Positions 47,407 through 57,799 of a stretch of DNA of 64,000 nt are shown piece after piece. The position numbers and the translations under genes are program-made. The stretch is taken from assembly GCA_029237695.1 (NCBI GenBank), contig CM055278.1:77149817-77213816 (forward strand), given 5' to 3'. This DNA is from Conchocele bisecta. Lineage: Eukaryota; Mollusca; Bivalvia; Lucinida; Thyasiridae. Position 1 is the stretch's first letter; each line of letters starts with the position of its first letter. The notes beneath the pieces were generated by a model that saw nothing but the letters and a program-made list of their open reading frames with translations, ran no database searches and had not been told where the DNA came from.

Positions 47407-47486
47407 ATGGGTTATATGAATTATGAGGACGAAACAGATGAACTAGGAGTGTTGATGAATCACCAGGCATGGGAGATGGGTTTGGG
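47407..47486 (+). CDS. Candidate first coding exon (26 codons, partial gene)
   Basis: ATG at 47407 (AAAATGG context) opens a frame rich in acidic and hydrophobic residues (begins MGYMNYEDETDELG, later NHQAWEMGL). It reaches a strong splice donor, GGG|GTAAGT, at 47486/47487 and would leave a phase 2 intron. It lies 65-180 bp downstream of the promoter-like region. I do not recognise the peptide, and no acceptor of matching phase was identified downstream. The open frame at 63097 has phase 1, so it cannot be joined directly and at least one more exon would be needed if they belong together. Confidence 0.35.
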
Positions 47487-47671
47487 GTAAGTCTTTGAAG
47501 TAGATTAATAGCCTCTCACAGTCGCCAAAAATCGGAGAAAGTTTGAATCGATAAAACATGATGAAATTACACCAAATTACTAGCGGGACCTACCGATCGA
47601 TTGTAGAAGACCTTCCGATTGTAGAAGACCTACCGTTCGCTAGTTCGCTATACCGTTTGTTTTCTTCAGTA

Positions 47672-47871
47672 CAGTGAAACCTCTCTAACCCGGACACCCT
47701 AGGAGGTCCCCAGGGTGTCCGGCTTAGAGAGATGTCACTGTGAATCAGTCATAACTGTGTGCTATTCGATCACGAACTCACATTATCACCCGAGATAAAC
47801 GACCAAGAAACTCATCAAAAATATGATCACATATGTTTTCTTGGTGTCCGGTTTAGAGCGGTTCTACAGTG
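47672..47871 (+). mobile_element. Pogo/Tigger-like MITE E4
   Basis: The left end CAGTGAAACCTCTCTAACCC (TA at 47670-47671) is followed by the same CCTAGGAGGTCCCCAGGGTG palindromic start as E1. The right end finishes GGTTCTACAGTG and is followed by TA. The interior GATCACGAACTCACATTATC matches E1. Another family end, GTGTCCGGTTTAGAGAGATT, lies at 47930-47949. Confidence 0.75.
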
Positions 47872-48077
47872 TAATTATAAACATTTAATTTTACCAATAC
47901 AGGATGCAGGGTACAGAGACTACCTGTGTGTCCGGTTTAGAGAGATTCTATTGTAATAGCTGTACAGCTGATAGTGAAACTAAAGCGGAAATCCCCGCAC
48001 ACCTCACGTTCTAAATATACCAATGTGCGTATATACCCGTAATTGTGAAGTATTTTCCGAAATATGACCTCTCGTCT

Positions 48078-48190
48078 GTCACATAACCAAGACCAAGGAG
48101 ATTGGGCTTATGGTTTATGCGACCAATGTAGACCCACATCAGATCTTAATCCACGGAATCCGGTCCGTGTCTGCAGTGTTCGGTGAAAGA
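48078..48190 (+). mobile_element. Fragment of the GACCAGTGT/GATC foldback family
   Basis: GGGCTTATGGTTTATGCGAC followed by CAATGTAGACCCACATCAGA resembles 3099-3145. Only one side is recognisable. Confidence 0.45.
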
Positions 48191-48345
48191 CTCGTAATGT
48201 TTCTCTGCCAGTAAGTACATGTCCGCGTATATTAAATCTTTGTATGGCCGCAGGAGGGCGCTGGCAGACCAGGAGCTAAACTACTGTAACTGTATATATA
48301 ACTAAATTAATGTTGAGACGCATTACATATCAGTCAAAAATCGGC
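48191..48345. other. No feature recognised
   Basis: Includes CCGCAGGAGGGCGCTGGCAG at 48249-48268, with no context that identifies it. Confidence 0.4.
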
Positions 48346-48420
48346 CTCACCGCAGCCGGTGTTCGAACCACGGGTCTCTGGATTACCGGTCCAGTGCGCT
48401 ACGATTGCACCACCGCGGTA
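48346..48420 (-). pseudogene. tRNA-Thr(GGT)-like sequence or SINE head
   Basis: On the minus strand it starts ACCGCGGTGGTGCAATCGTA. The acceptor stem ACCGCGG pairs with CTGCGGT, the D-stem is plausible, and the anticodon stem CTGGA/TCCAG is perfect around loop CCGGTAA. The B box is GGTTCGAACAC. Two features argue against function: C replaces the universal U at position 33, and the T-stem has several mismatches. GGT is also not a usual cytosolic Thr anticodon in animals. It is best read as a tRNA pseudogene or SINE head. Confidence 0.55.
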
Positions 48421-48546
48421 TCCGGATTTTTGCGGGAAATATATATACATGTAGTATACATGTCTTCAGTAACAGCTATTTTCGTTGTGCAATACTCGGC
48501 CATATTCAGCATATAACGCGCCTTATAACACGATATTAACGATAAT

Positions 48547-48590
48547 GAATCAAAGTACTGAAAGTACTGAAATATGTTATCTCCACAAAA
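48547..48590 (+). repeat. Dispersed 44-bp repeat, partner at 56907-56949
   Basis: ATCAAAGTACTGAAAGTACT followed by GAAATATGTTATCTCCACAA occurs here and, with one or two changes, 8.4 kb downstream. It probably marks the end of a transposable element, with boundaries unknown. Confidence 0.6.
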
Positions 48591-49980
48591 ACTGTGTGGG
48601 GTAAGTTCACTTTGTATAACACACTGGTGTAACTTGTAGGATCAGTACTGAAATATATAGAAAAGTGTACCCCCGCCCTTTACTGCTAACTCCGTACTAG
48701 AAACAAAATTACTACCCCGCTCTATACATATCGCGAGCGTAGCAATTTAACGCCATCTCTTTAATGTAACGCATGGAAGAGTGATTTTTGCAATCGGTTA
48801 TCTGGTGTGTTTGAAATGTTAGAGATATAAAACTATAAAAGCTGTATCAATAAATTATTAATAAAGAACATATACATGCAGAAATTTGTTATTTTACCGT
48901 CTCAATGTGTTTACGTGACATTTACATGTATATCTTGTAAATTTGAAAGCTTCATTTCGTTATGTTGAATGTTTAACAACAACTAGAGAAAATATGGATT
49001 CCATGAGAAAATTATTTCCCTGTTCTACTATTTTCGGCAATTTGCTAGTTCTACATCAAAGATAATTTGTTTAAAGTTTGTGTAAAAAACTAAATTTTGA
49101 CATTTTTGAATGGGTCAAATTGTAGCCGTATATAACATATCGGAGGCGAATGTTTGTAGCTAGTTCCGTACGTACTGTCCCGTGAGACCTAAAGATAATA
49201 GCTGCTGTATTCATACGCACGAAATGTCTTAATTAGTATATTCCAGAATTTAACTGATAAACTGAGCACAAAACTGTGAACACTATAGAGAATAGTATAT
49301 GTAGAGTTTTAGATACAAAGCAAGACAGACCACAGGGCACTATTTTCTTGGTCGTACTCGCCATTTAGGCGATGCACGATCAATGGCTGCCCCCACTGTA
49401 ATTTGCGTGACACAATATTCTATCTCAAGGGAGATAATATATAAAAACCGCATTACAATATTTATTCAGTATTGTCCTATGTATGACTGTATTACTATGT
49501 AACTAGTATAACAGTCGTATAGATGATATGTCAACTATTTCTACATTTAAAGCTGCCATTATAAGTGTCGAATTTGTACTGTTTCATTACTGAATTTTAC
49601 TAAATTAGCACATGTAAACTGAAGAATAAAGTACACAGTCTGAATTATTTCATTATATATTTACATTAAAGTCAATGTTTTGTCCCACTGTCCCATTAAA
49701 CAATAGTTAACTGAACTGTCACCAGAGGCATCGCACCAGTTTAGTGGAAGGATACCTCGCGACTGGTGAGGCCATATAAAGTTAATTTATTGAATATCAT
49801 TCGAATTTGGGTGGGGGGATAGGGTGGTAATAATCTGGCATTACTGATTAGGGGCGGGTGGGGATTATATATAGTACATTAATGCTATATTGCCTGATAA
49901 TCTCTGAACAGAACCGCCGGACACACAGGTTGAAGTAACGAACCAAGGTTTATACATTTGTAATAGGATACGGAAAATGC
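48591..49980. other. AT-rich, no gene recognised
   Basis: No tandem repeat, inverted repeat or coding frame was recognised in this 1.4-kb stretch. Confidence 0.45.
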
Positions 49981-49984
49981 AACG

Positions 49985-50055
49985 GACAAAATGTGCACCG
50001 ACCGGGGACCTTCCCTATACCAGCGGGACGCGCTAACCAACTGCGCTACTGGAGC
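49985..50055 (-). pseudogene. tRNA-derived SINE head, anticodon position GGT
   Basis: On the minus strand it starts GCTCCAGTAGCGCAGTTGGT. The A box TAGCGCAGTTGG is excellent. The D-stem GCGC/GCGC is perfect, and the anticodon arm TCCCG-CTGGTAT-AGGGA has one mismatch. The B-box region (GGTCGGTGCAC) has decayed. It is not functional. The short minus frame 49885-50124 is read-through of this element. Confidence 0.6.
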
Positions 50056-50650
50056 ACGATGCTGCCGATCGGTATTTTTATATCCACACTCATGATTACA
50101 CATGGTACCATTTCCGTTACACATACATTACTATACCTAAAAGCATCAGTATGTGAGAGAGAAAATTAAGCTAACATGTTTTTACTCCATATTATAACAC
50201 ATTAATGTGCATAGGAGGGAGTAACGAATTTGTTTAGCTTTTTTTCTTCACTTATCGATATTTTTTTAAAATATATTTAATTTATTTATAGACCATGGTC
50301 CTTCACTTCAACATGTGGCCGGACACACACCACATCTGACACACCGATGCTGTGTATTGAGGGAGCAACTATTGATTAGATTCAGCCGCTGATTTTTCTG
50401 CTCATATTCTCTCCCAGGCACAGAAAGTAGGAGAGTAATGTTGGTTTATTGTCGTCGGTGCGATGGTGTGGGTGTTTGTTTGGTCAATAATATTTGTTTT
50501 CATACGGTGAAACTTTTGAATCGTAAATTGAATCTGTTGATGTAGCTGGGTGTCAGACATCACCATTGTGGGTGCCTTCATAAATGTTTAGTTAAAATGT
50601 CCTATTTATTTGAAAATATAATGGATTGATGGTGAACATCAATTGTAATT
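50056..50650. other. No gene recognised
   Basis: AT-rich sequence without a recognised repeat. Confidence 0.45.
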
Positions 50651-50657
50651 GTTATAT

Positions 50658-50665
50658 TATATAAG
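50658..50665 (+). promoter_or_regulatory. TATA-like motif
   Basis: TATATAAG lies 80 bp upstream of the ATG at 50745. This is compatible with a core promoter, but AT-rich DNA produces such motifs often. Confidence 0.2.
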
Positions 50666-50744
50666 TCAGATCGGAAGTTTTCGGGTGTGCGAAGCCATGT
50701 ACACTTCCATGTGTTTTCAAATTGATTCACGTAGTTCAACAACA

Positions 50745-50878
50745 ATGGCGCATCATCGCGTGACCTGCCCGACATGTGACACACATATTTCCGGTGTTGA
50801 GTCTGTCAAAATACAAACAAAGGCGAACTTTATTTGTGTACTAGTACTTGTTTCTGATAATTATCAAAATACATATAG
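50745..50878 (+). CDS. Candidate coding exon with CPTCDTH motif (about 44 codons, partial)
   Basis: ATG at 50745 lies in a good context (ACAACAATGGCG). The frame encodes MAHHRVTCPTCDTHISGVES and continues to an AG|GTAAAG donor at 50878/50879. The in-frame TAA lies inside the donor itself, as expected when a real exon ends there. C-x2-C followed by H suggests a metal-binding knuckle but is too short to classify. The frame is also open upstream of this ATG to 50649. The word TGTGCGAAGCCAYGTACAC occurs both before (about 50687) and after (about 50885) the frame. No partner exon was identified, and chance is a serious alternative. Confidence 0.25.
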
Positions 50879-50903
50879 GTAAAGTGTGCGAAGCCACGTA
50901 CAC

Positions 50904-51409
50904 GGACTGTATAGTTTTGTCTGTAAATATTCTGTTCTGATTTTAGGATTTTCCTTCTTCCCTACACATGAAATATGGGATTTGACCCTATTAACCGACC
51001 TAACATGACATTAGCCGATGAGAAGCCATTACACATCATTTAATATATAAATAAATAATACTTATTAGTAATATTGTGGAGCTAACCTAGTTTCAGAACT
51101 TTCAGTACTTTGACATTGCCCGATTGTTGACGTAGACGAAAACTATATAAAAGAAACGTGAATCCATAACTATACATTTGGCTATATACTTCCTCCTTGC
51201 CGGTATTTTCCAACACGACAGGACACGTGCGGAAACATTTAACAGAGTATACAATATACACATTAATCTATAATTGGACGAAAAAGCAGAGTAAAATGTT
51301 AATATGTGGTGATAAGTAGTGTTTAGTTGTAAATAAATACAGTCCAGTACACAGTGTGTTTCGTCAGGATTTCTTCCCCCCAGTGTAGATAACCGTACAC
51401 CACGTACGG
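50904..51409. other. No feature recognised
   Basis: A 107-codon minus frame at 51102-51425 has no recognisable domain and overlaps the repeat beginning at 51410. Confidence 0.4.
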
Positions 51410-51530
51410 TATTTACCAGTGTCAAGGTGTATGATCACGTGGTTACAACAACAACAACAACAACAACAAGTACTGAAACTTCCAGAAGCCCTCCGATTCA
51501 AAGTACGTATTCTTATATTTTGTCCTTATT
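51410..51530 (-). mobile_element. CACGTGATCATGCAC repeat family, inverted partial copy
   Basis: AAGGTGTATGATCACGTGGT is followed by (ACA)n at 51445-51469 and TACTGAAACTTCCAGAAGCC, the reverse complement of 60855-60945. The trinucleotide run corresponds to the (TTG)n of the other copies. Confidence 0.7.
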
Positions 51531-51630
51531 ATACCCCCGCAATGAGTTGTGTGTGTGTGTGGGGGGGGGGGGGGGGGGTTACTGGAGTCAGGTTGTCCAT
51601 CCGTCCGTCCGTCCGTCCGTCCGTACGTCA
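51531..51630 (+). repeat. TACCCCCGC hairpin end, poly-G and (CCGT)n tract
   Basis: ATACCCCCGCAATGAGTTG leads into (GT)n, a G run of about 19 (51559-51577), and then GTCCATCCGTCCGTCCGTCC to 51626. Array monomers start directly after. This end-plus-microsatellite-plus-core order matches pearl/HINE-type bivalve elements. Confidence 0.65.
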
Positions 51631-51633
51631 CTA

Positions 51634-53290
51634 AACTTAACATCAGAGAAATAGTGTTATAGCTTCTATTTCCTTGGTCTAAAATGTTTAATATTTCACA
51701 CATGCATTATTGTAAGGCTCTACTACCATGCTGTGCCAAATCCACGATGTCCAACCCCCGCTGATCCCAAGGTCAATGTCAAATACTTGGTATCTTTACA
51801 AAACTTAACATCAGCGAAATAAGTTATAACTTCTATTTCCTTCATTGAAAATTCTTAATATTTCACTCGTGCATTCCTCTAAGATTGTACTATCATGCTG
51901 TGACATATCTACGACCGTCCAACCCCCGCTGATCCCAAGGTCAAGGTCACAATACTTAGTCTCTTTATAAAACTTAACATCAGAGAAATATGTTATAACT
52001 TCTATTTCCTTCATCTAAAATGCTTAATATTTCACACATGCATTCATGTAAGGCTCTACTACCATGCTATGCCAAATCCACGACATCCAACCCCCGCTGA
52101 TCCCAAGGTAAATGTCAAATACTTGGTCTCTTTACAAAACTTAACATCAGAGAAATAAGTTATAACTTCTATTTCCTTCATTGAAAATTCTTAATATTTC
52201 ACTTGTGCATTCCTCTAAGGTTGTACTATCATGCTGTGAAATATCTATGATTGTCCAACCCCCGTTGATCCAAGGTCACGGTCACATACTTAATCTCTTT
52301 ACAAAACTTAACATCAGAAAAATATGTTATAGCTTCTATTTCCTTCTTCTAAAATGTTTAATATTTCACACATGCATTTCTGTAAGGCTCTACTACCATG
52401 CTGTGCCAAATCCACGATGTCCAACCCCCGCTGATCCCAAGGTCAATGTCAAATACTTGGTATCTTTACAAAACTTAACATCAGAGAAATAAGTTGTAAC
52501 TTCTATTTCCTTCATTGAAAATTCTTAATATTTCACTCGTGCATTCCTCTAAGGTTGTACTATCATGCTGTGACATATCTACGACCGTCCAACCCCCGCT
52601 GATCCCAAGGTCAAGGTCACAATACTTAGTCTCTTTACAAAACTTAACATCAGAGAAATATGTTATAACTTCTATTTCCTTCATCAAAAATGCTTAATAT
52701 TTCACACATGCATTCATGTAAGGCTCTACTACCATGCTATGCCAAATCCACGACATCCAACCCCCGCTGATCCCAAGGTCAATGTCAAATACTTGGTCTC
52801 TTTACAAAATTACAAAACTTAACATCAGAGAAATAAGTTATAACTTCTATTTCTTTCATTGAAAATGCTTAATATTTCACTTGTGCATTCCTCTAAGGTT
52901 GTACTATCATGCTGTGACATATCTACGACCGTCCAACCCCCGCTGATCCCAAGGTCACGGTCACATACTTAATCTCTTTACAAAACTTAACATCAGAGAA
53001 ATATGTTATAACTTCTATTTCTTTCATCGAAAATTCTTAATAGTTCTTGCATGCATTCCTCTAAGGCTCTACTATCATGCTGTGACAAATCCCCGCTGAT
53101 ATCGAGGTCAAGGTCATATACTTAGTCTTACGTAGGTTATACGGTAGTCTCTTTACAAAACATAACATCAAAGAAATCGGTTATAATTTCTATTTCCTTG
53201 CTCGGATCTTTTTCACACACGCATTGCTCCAATGGACCTCTACCACCCTGTGACAAATTCACGTTCGTGCCGCCCCCGCTAAGGTCACAA
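51634..53290 (-). repeat. Tandem array of about 168-bp monomers (about 10 copies), same superfamily as 22.8-23.7 kb
   Basis: AACTTAACATCAGAGAAATA recurs at about 51634, 51802, 51971, 52138, 52305, 52472, 52641, 52815, 52984 and 53159 (periods 167-175 bp). Two monomer types alternate: CTATGCCAAATCCACGACAT and CTGTGACATATCTACGACCG. A tetramer of about 671 bp is also visible, because GCTGTGCCAAATCCACGATG recurs at about 51732 and 52400. On the minus strand each monomer has GTGACCTTGACCTTGGGATC, aligning with GTGACCTTGACCTTCTGATT of the left array. Short frames in it are not genes. Confidence 0.85.
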
Positions 53291-53389
53291 GCCAACACAC
53301 TTGGAAATTAGTTTACATATTTAGGGTTACCTGGGCCCACGCGGTGGGTATTCCGTATGCCTCGCTTACTGACCAATCTAGTTATGTAA

Positions 53390-53700
53390 CGTATTTTTAT
53401 GAAATATGGCGCATCAATCGCGTATTGTTAAGCTGCATTTAGTGGTCTCGGTACTGTGGCCCAAACTTATGTCGTTTTTGCGAATAATCGATTCTTCGCA
53501 AAAACGACATAAGTATGTGCCGAACTCCCGGGATCACCAAATGCAGCTCATGAAGACGCGTTTGCTGTGCCATATTTCATCACAATCCGTTACCTATTAA
53601 GGAAAATATCAAATAATACTTACTTTGGTCTGGGCGCGCTTTCAACACTTTCAGCCATTGTTGTTGTTGTTGTCACCACGTGATCATGCACCTTAAGTGT
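53390..53700 (+). mobile_element. CACGTGATCATGCAC repeat family, copy with perfect hairpin
   Basis: Colinear with 18700-18985. ATGAAATATGGCGCATCAAT opens it and CCACGTGATCATGCACCTTA closes it. Between the arms, ACTTATGTCGTTTTTGCGA and TCGCAAAAACGACATAAGT (about 53466-53515) form a perfect 19-bp stem around a 12-bp loop. The arm TGCATTTAGTGGTCTCGG is answered by CACCAAATGCAGCTCATG. Confidence 0.75.
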
Positions 53701-53828
53701 TATACACACTAAATTACTAACTTAGTTTGTAAAACATGTGTTGTATAAAACATATGCCGAACACGCTGTAAATCATACTATTGTAAGTCAGTCAGACGGA
53801 AGTTTCAGTTAGAATGTACTCAACCGCT

Positions 53829-53975
53829 ATTTTGAAATACCGGATTTATTTCCCGAGACATCTGGAAATCCGACAAAGAAACGAGTGCAGAGCACGACAA
53901 AGAAACGAGTGCAGAGCACGAGTCTCTTTGTCTGATTTACAGATGTCAAGGGAAATAAATCCGGTATTTCAAAAT
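53829..53975. mobile_element. Foldback MITE with internal 24-bp duplication
   Basis: Arms ATTTTGAAATACCGGATTTA and TAAATCCGGTATTTCAAAAT are perfect inverted repeats extending through TTTCCC/GGGAAA. The loop contains a tandem 24-bp unit at 53871-53894 and 53895-53918 (CGACAAAGAAACGAGTGCAG then AGCA). Confidence 0.8.
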
Positions 53976-54457
53976 GGTAGTGGAATAAATTGTATATTAC
54001 ATGCTCTTCGAAAAATGTGAAATTTGCTCTTAGACCAGCTTGTAACGATTCCAAAATTGACACTTTATTAGCGTATGAATTGTTTCTTCGTCGGAAATGA
54101 CATCAAAACGTGACATAAATTACGTCTCGCGAACGTCTAGGAGGAAAAATCTATTAATTCAAGGAAATAAATCCCTCTAGAATCGCAGTAAATCACTGGG
54201 TAATATAAAGCGATTGTATGGAAGCTCCTTGTTGTATCGATCATGGATGCCGATCAAACATTCAAACAGTCGGATTCAGTCCTCGAGGAAAGCAGACGTT
54301 CCGAAAGTTTATGAATCAGCCTGACTGTCGTCCACTTCCGGTTTATATAAACCCAAAGTTTCACAATATGTTCAAGTGTTCGTGACCTCAACCGCCCGTG
54401 ATCGGTTATCTCAGGTTATCTCCATTTGTATACACACAGTGTAGACCTTCTTAATGC
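53976..54457. other. No confident gene
   Basis: A 23-codon frame from ATG 54243 has coding-like composition, but it stops quickly and lacks a splice donor. It is not annotated. Confidence 0.35.
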
Positions 54458-54989
54458 TCCACCAGTGCACTATGGAAGGTAATATCCGCCATAATTATAT
54501 TAGGCTTGATGTTTGCTTGCTGATGACATTATAAGTTCTATCCGTCGTATTACAATTATATGTGGCTTGGTGCTTGCTGACTGGTGCCATTACAACTTAC
54601 TTTCATGCTATTATATTCGTCATTCGTGGCTATGACATTTTAAATCTTCTTCGCTGTAGTCTAAATTGCATGTGCATTTCGCTTGATGCTTTATTCATTC
54701 GCACTGTTTCAATGCGTTTGTGTTGATTACGTTCTAAGTAGCTTGTTGCTTCAGTCTTAGTGACATCCGGAGTTCCATTATTGATTATTGCATCGCTGTT
54801 TTGCCATGCGTTTTGTTACCTCGCTAAGCCACGCCCCTTGACAACAACAATTGCAACAGTAATTTGGGAACAACCATTATGACGCCATGTGCGCTGCTAA
54901 AACTTAAAAGAGTTCTCCTAAAATGATTTAATATACTGGTAGCCGTCCTACGATGCGCATGCTGAAAACTGGTGTTAAAAACACCCCAA

Positions 54990-56097
54990 CAACTGGGTAG
55001 TAATGGATCAAGATTTGCAAGCAAACTGTGTCTGTGACCTTAAAACACCCGGACTACGTTTGCATACTCAATTTCTCTAACCTTAAAGACAGAGTGCTAC
55101 ATACCAGGTTATAATATAGGGAGACATGTTTTTCTTTATTATTTCAATCTGACATTTTTCTGGCAAAATGAATATTGATTTACCATTACCAGACGTACTA
55201 ATTGACATTATTATACTTTTGATATCAAACGCGAAATGCCAGTGTGATATCAGGGGCGATAACCGTGTTTCCTTAAAATGATAACGGAAACAACTATTTA
55301 TTCCATTTATTTATTTTTTGATGCGCAATATCATACTTTATGATATGTCGATAAAAATATTTATTCAGCATTTAGTTGATATAAATAATTTAAAAATACT
55401 GCATCATTTGCATATGGAACTAGCTTGATACAACCACGAGTCTATATGAGTACATTAAAGATTACTAAATAATTATATCTGTGTAGCTGGCACTCGTAAT
55501 TTTTAAAAGTGGTGGACTAGTTGCAATTATGTACTTATTTAAGTTCTATAAAGAAAAGTTTGTACCTACTAGATGGGACCCCAGCTTCAACAATACTTAA
55601 ATCTATATTTTAATTAGTCAAGATCCAGAGCAGAATGGGTGCAGGTTATTAGAAATTAGGTTCCACAACATCCATAAGCAAAATGAAAGTAGCAGAGAAT
55701 AGCAAAATGTGTGGTAACGGGTTAGTTTTTTATCGAAAATCAATGGTGGTGGCCCACCTTAGTCTGATCCCGGACGGTTATTGGTTTGCATCGGTAACAG
55801 GCCAGTTTGACAGTCAACCTGTGTAAGTTACTATATGTGTAACTTACTATAAAAATGTGATTGTTTTCAACTACGTACATATGTAATTTAATTATGAGGA
55901 TATTGTATCTATAAAACACATTAGTAAGGCAAACACCATACATACATATGCAATTTAGTTAATATAGGTTAGAGAATAACAAATGATGCGAAATCGTCAA
56001 GAGGGTAAAAGTTGTCCGGTATGAACAAAATCGGGCGGGTGTTTTGAGGTCACTGACACAGTTTGCTTGCAAATCTTGATCCACTACTACCCAGGTT
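54990..56097. repeat. Nested inverted pair, arms about 62 bp
   Basis: GGATCAAGATTTGCAAGCAA...CACAGA...TTAAAACACCCG on the left is the inverse of CGGGTGTTTTGAGGTCACTG...TTGCTTGCAAATCTTGATCC on the right. It encloses about 0.97 kb including the TTAA-MITE relic. Confidence 0.75.
55082..55575 (-). mobile_element. TTAA MITE relic, copy 3
   Basis: Internal blocks CAGTGTGATATCAGGGGCGA and TAACCGTGTTTCCTTAAAAT and the end region TTTGTACCTACTAGATGGG match the family in the orientation opposite to copies 1 and 2. The terminal repeats are eroded and TTAA is no longer clear on both sides. Confidence 0.65.
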
Positions 56098-56886
56098 CAC
56101 TTAAGGAACATGTTGGTCATGTGATGTAAACAGAGTTTCCGTGGCCAAACAAAAATGTAAACAATATTGGGGGACATGACGAGGTTGGATTTTTCTTTCT
56201 AAGGAGTAAGTAAACCTATTGTTTAATTCATGCAGAACCAGTACAGACCGGCTGCATGTCATGTACAAGTAGGTCCCACAACATCCATACGAATAGTGAA
56301 AGTAGGAGAGACTGGCCTTGTTGGATTGGATTCGGCTACAGTATATAGTAAAACTATTTGGTGTCTTCTAACCTATACTGTGATAATTTGTGGGTGAAAT
56401 CTTACATCAACAGGGGCATTGGAGGTGTGCTTCAAACAGCCAATCACATCTCGTACTAGTATGCGTCATAGTGAGGAACTATATCACCAATATTGCTTGC
56501 GTCATTCGGCTTGTGACTTGATGCTTTCTGCTTGCGGCTTTCCGCTTGATGCTTACTTCCTGCGGCTTTGTCATTACTGCTTTCGGCTTTATTCAAAGTG
56601 CTAAGTGCTTTGTTCTTCTTTCTTTTGCAAATGCTTAGTGCAATAAAACAGGGACACGAATAAGGACGTATCAATAATTGTAATGTAAATAAGACGAATG
56701 AACAAAGCACTCAGCGGAATGGATATATAAGAAAGACAAATACAATTACAACAAGCAGATTTCAAATGTAATAAATACAAATGACGAATGAAATAACATG
56801 AATATAAGTTGCAATGTCATCAGCACGCAAGCATCAAGTCACATAGAATTATGGCGGATATTACCTTCCATAGTGCAGAGGTGGAA

Positions 56887-57780
56887 AACTCGGACCTCTA
56901 ACATAAATCAAAGTACTGAAAGTACTGAAATATTTTATCTCCACAAAATCTGATCACTTGCGGAACTGGAGACTGAAAGTTGCATATTTTCTCAATCATC
57001 ACCCAGAGGCAAATGTACGGTAATGGTGCAAACCCATGATCACCCATACGTTTTCTCTAGAATAAATTACTTTTTGAAACTCCCTATGCTATTAATGTAC
57101 TATACAGTGATACTCCAGATTATCGGACAAAAATGGCAGTGATTTTATAATATTATTATTAAAATAGCAGTTACGGGCATAAACCTAGAAACATGCAGAC
57201 TGAAGTGGGTTCATAAAGGTGATTTCACATAAACATGTACATCTTTCATTCGTTTGCAGGTTGGTATACTTGTTTCTTTATAATGCACAAACAACTTCAC
57301 AGCCGTGGAGGGGCGGTGTGGTTATTATGAATAATTGGATAAATTATGTATTGATTGATATTATGGAATTTTCTGTCTACTGTTTTGTTCATGTCATAGG
57401 ACAATTATTTTAGATTTGTCTGGTCCACTTGATATCATGTTTATGAGTGCTGTCACATTCATGTAACATATTGTTATCCCCAGACTGAACATGTTTAGGG
57501 GATGTAGAGAACATCTTGCTTTTGGCAGAAACACACTCAGCTTTTAGACAGTGTGTAGACAGTGTGTAGACAGTATCATGCCCGATATGTCGAATACCTT
57601 ATGGATTCAACTTGTATACAAATGTAGCGAAAATATTATTCTTCCAGTGATCACCGGTCCTTGTTTACCTTAAGATCATTAGTAATAGAGCCTGTAAAAC
57701 GCCATTCGAACAAGTGGTTTTATATGTGTTTCTGGTGCACTTGTCTTTATACCATGTTTATTATGTATCCCAATATGTTT
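56887..57780. other. No gene recognised
   Basis: Contains the 56907-56949 partner of the 48547 repeat. A triplet GTGTGTAGACA repeat lies at 57550-57572. Confidence 0.4.
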
Positions 57781-57799
57781 TTCGGGGTACATATAGTCG

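Larger units (their letters stand above)
54458..56886. mobile_element. 2.4-kb element with long inverted ends
   Basis: The left end (TGCACTATGGAAGGTAATAT then CCGCCATAATTATA, from about 54466) is the inverse of the right end (TATGGCGGATATTACCTTCC then ATAGTGCA, to 56878). Similarity continues imperfectly for about 100 bp (GCTTGATG...TTGCTGATGACATT). Inside is a second, nested inverted pair at 54990-55055 and 56030-56097, and within that a degraded TTAA MITE. No transposase was recognised. Repeated CTTGATGCTT/GCGGCTTT words lie at 56510-56590. Confidence 0.65.

Noticed and set aside
54243..54314. 23-codon frame with coding-like composition
   Set aside because: Too short, it ends in a stop without a splice donor.
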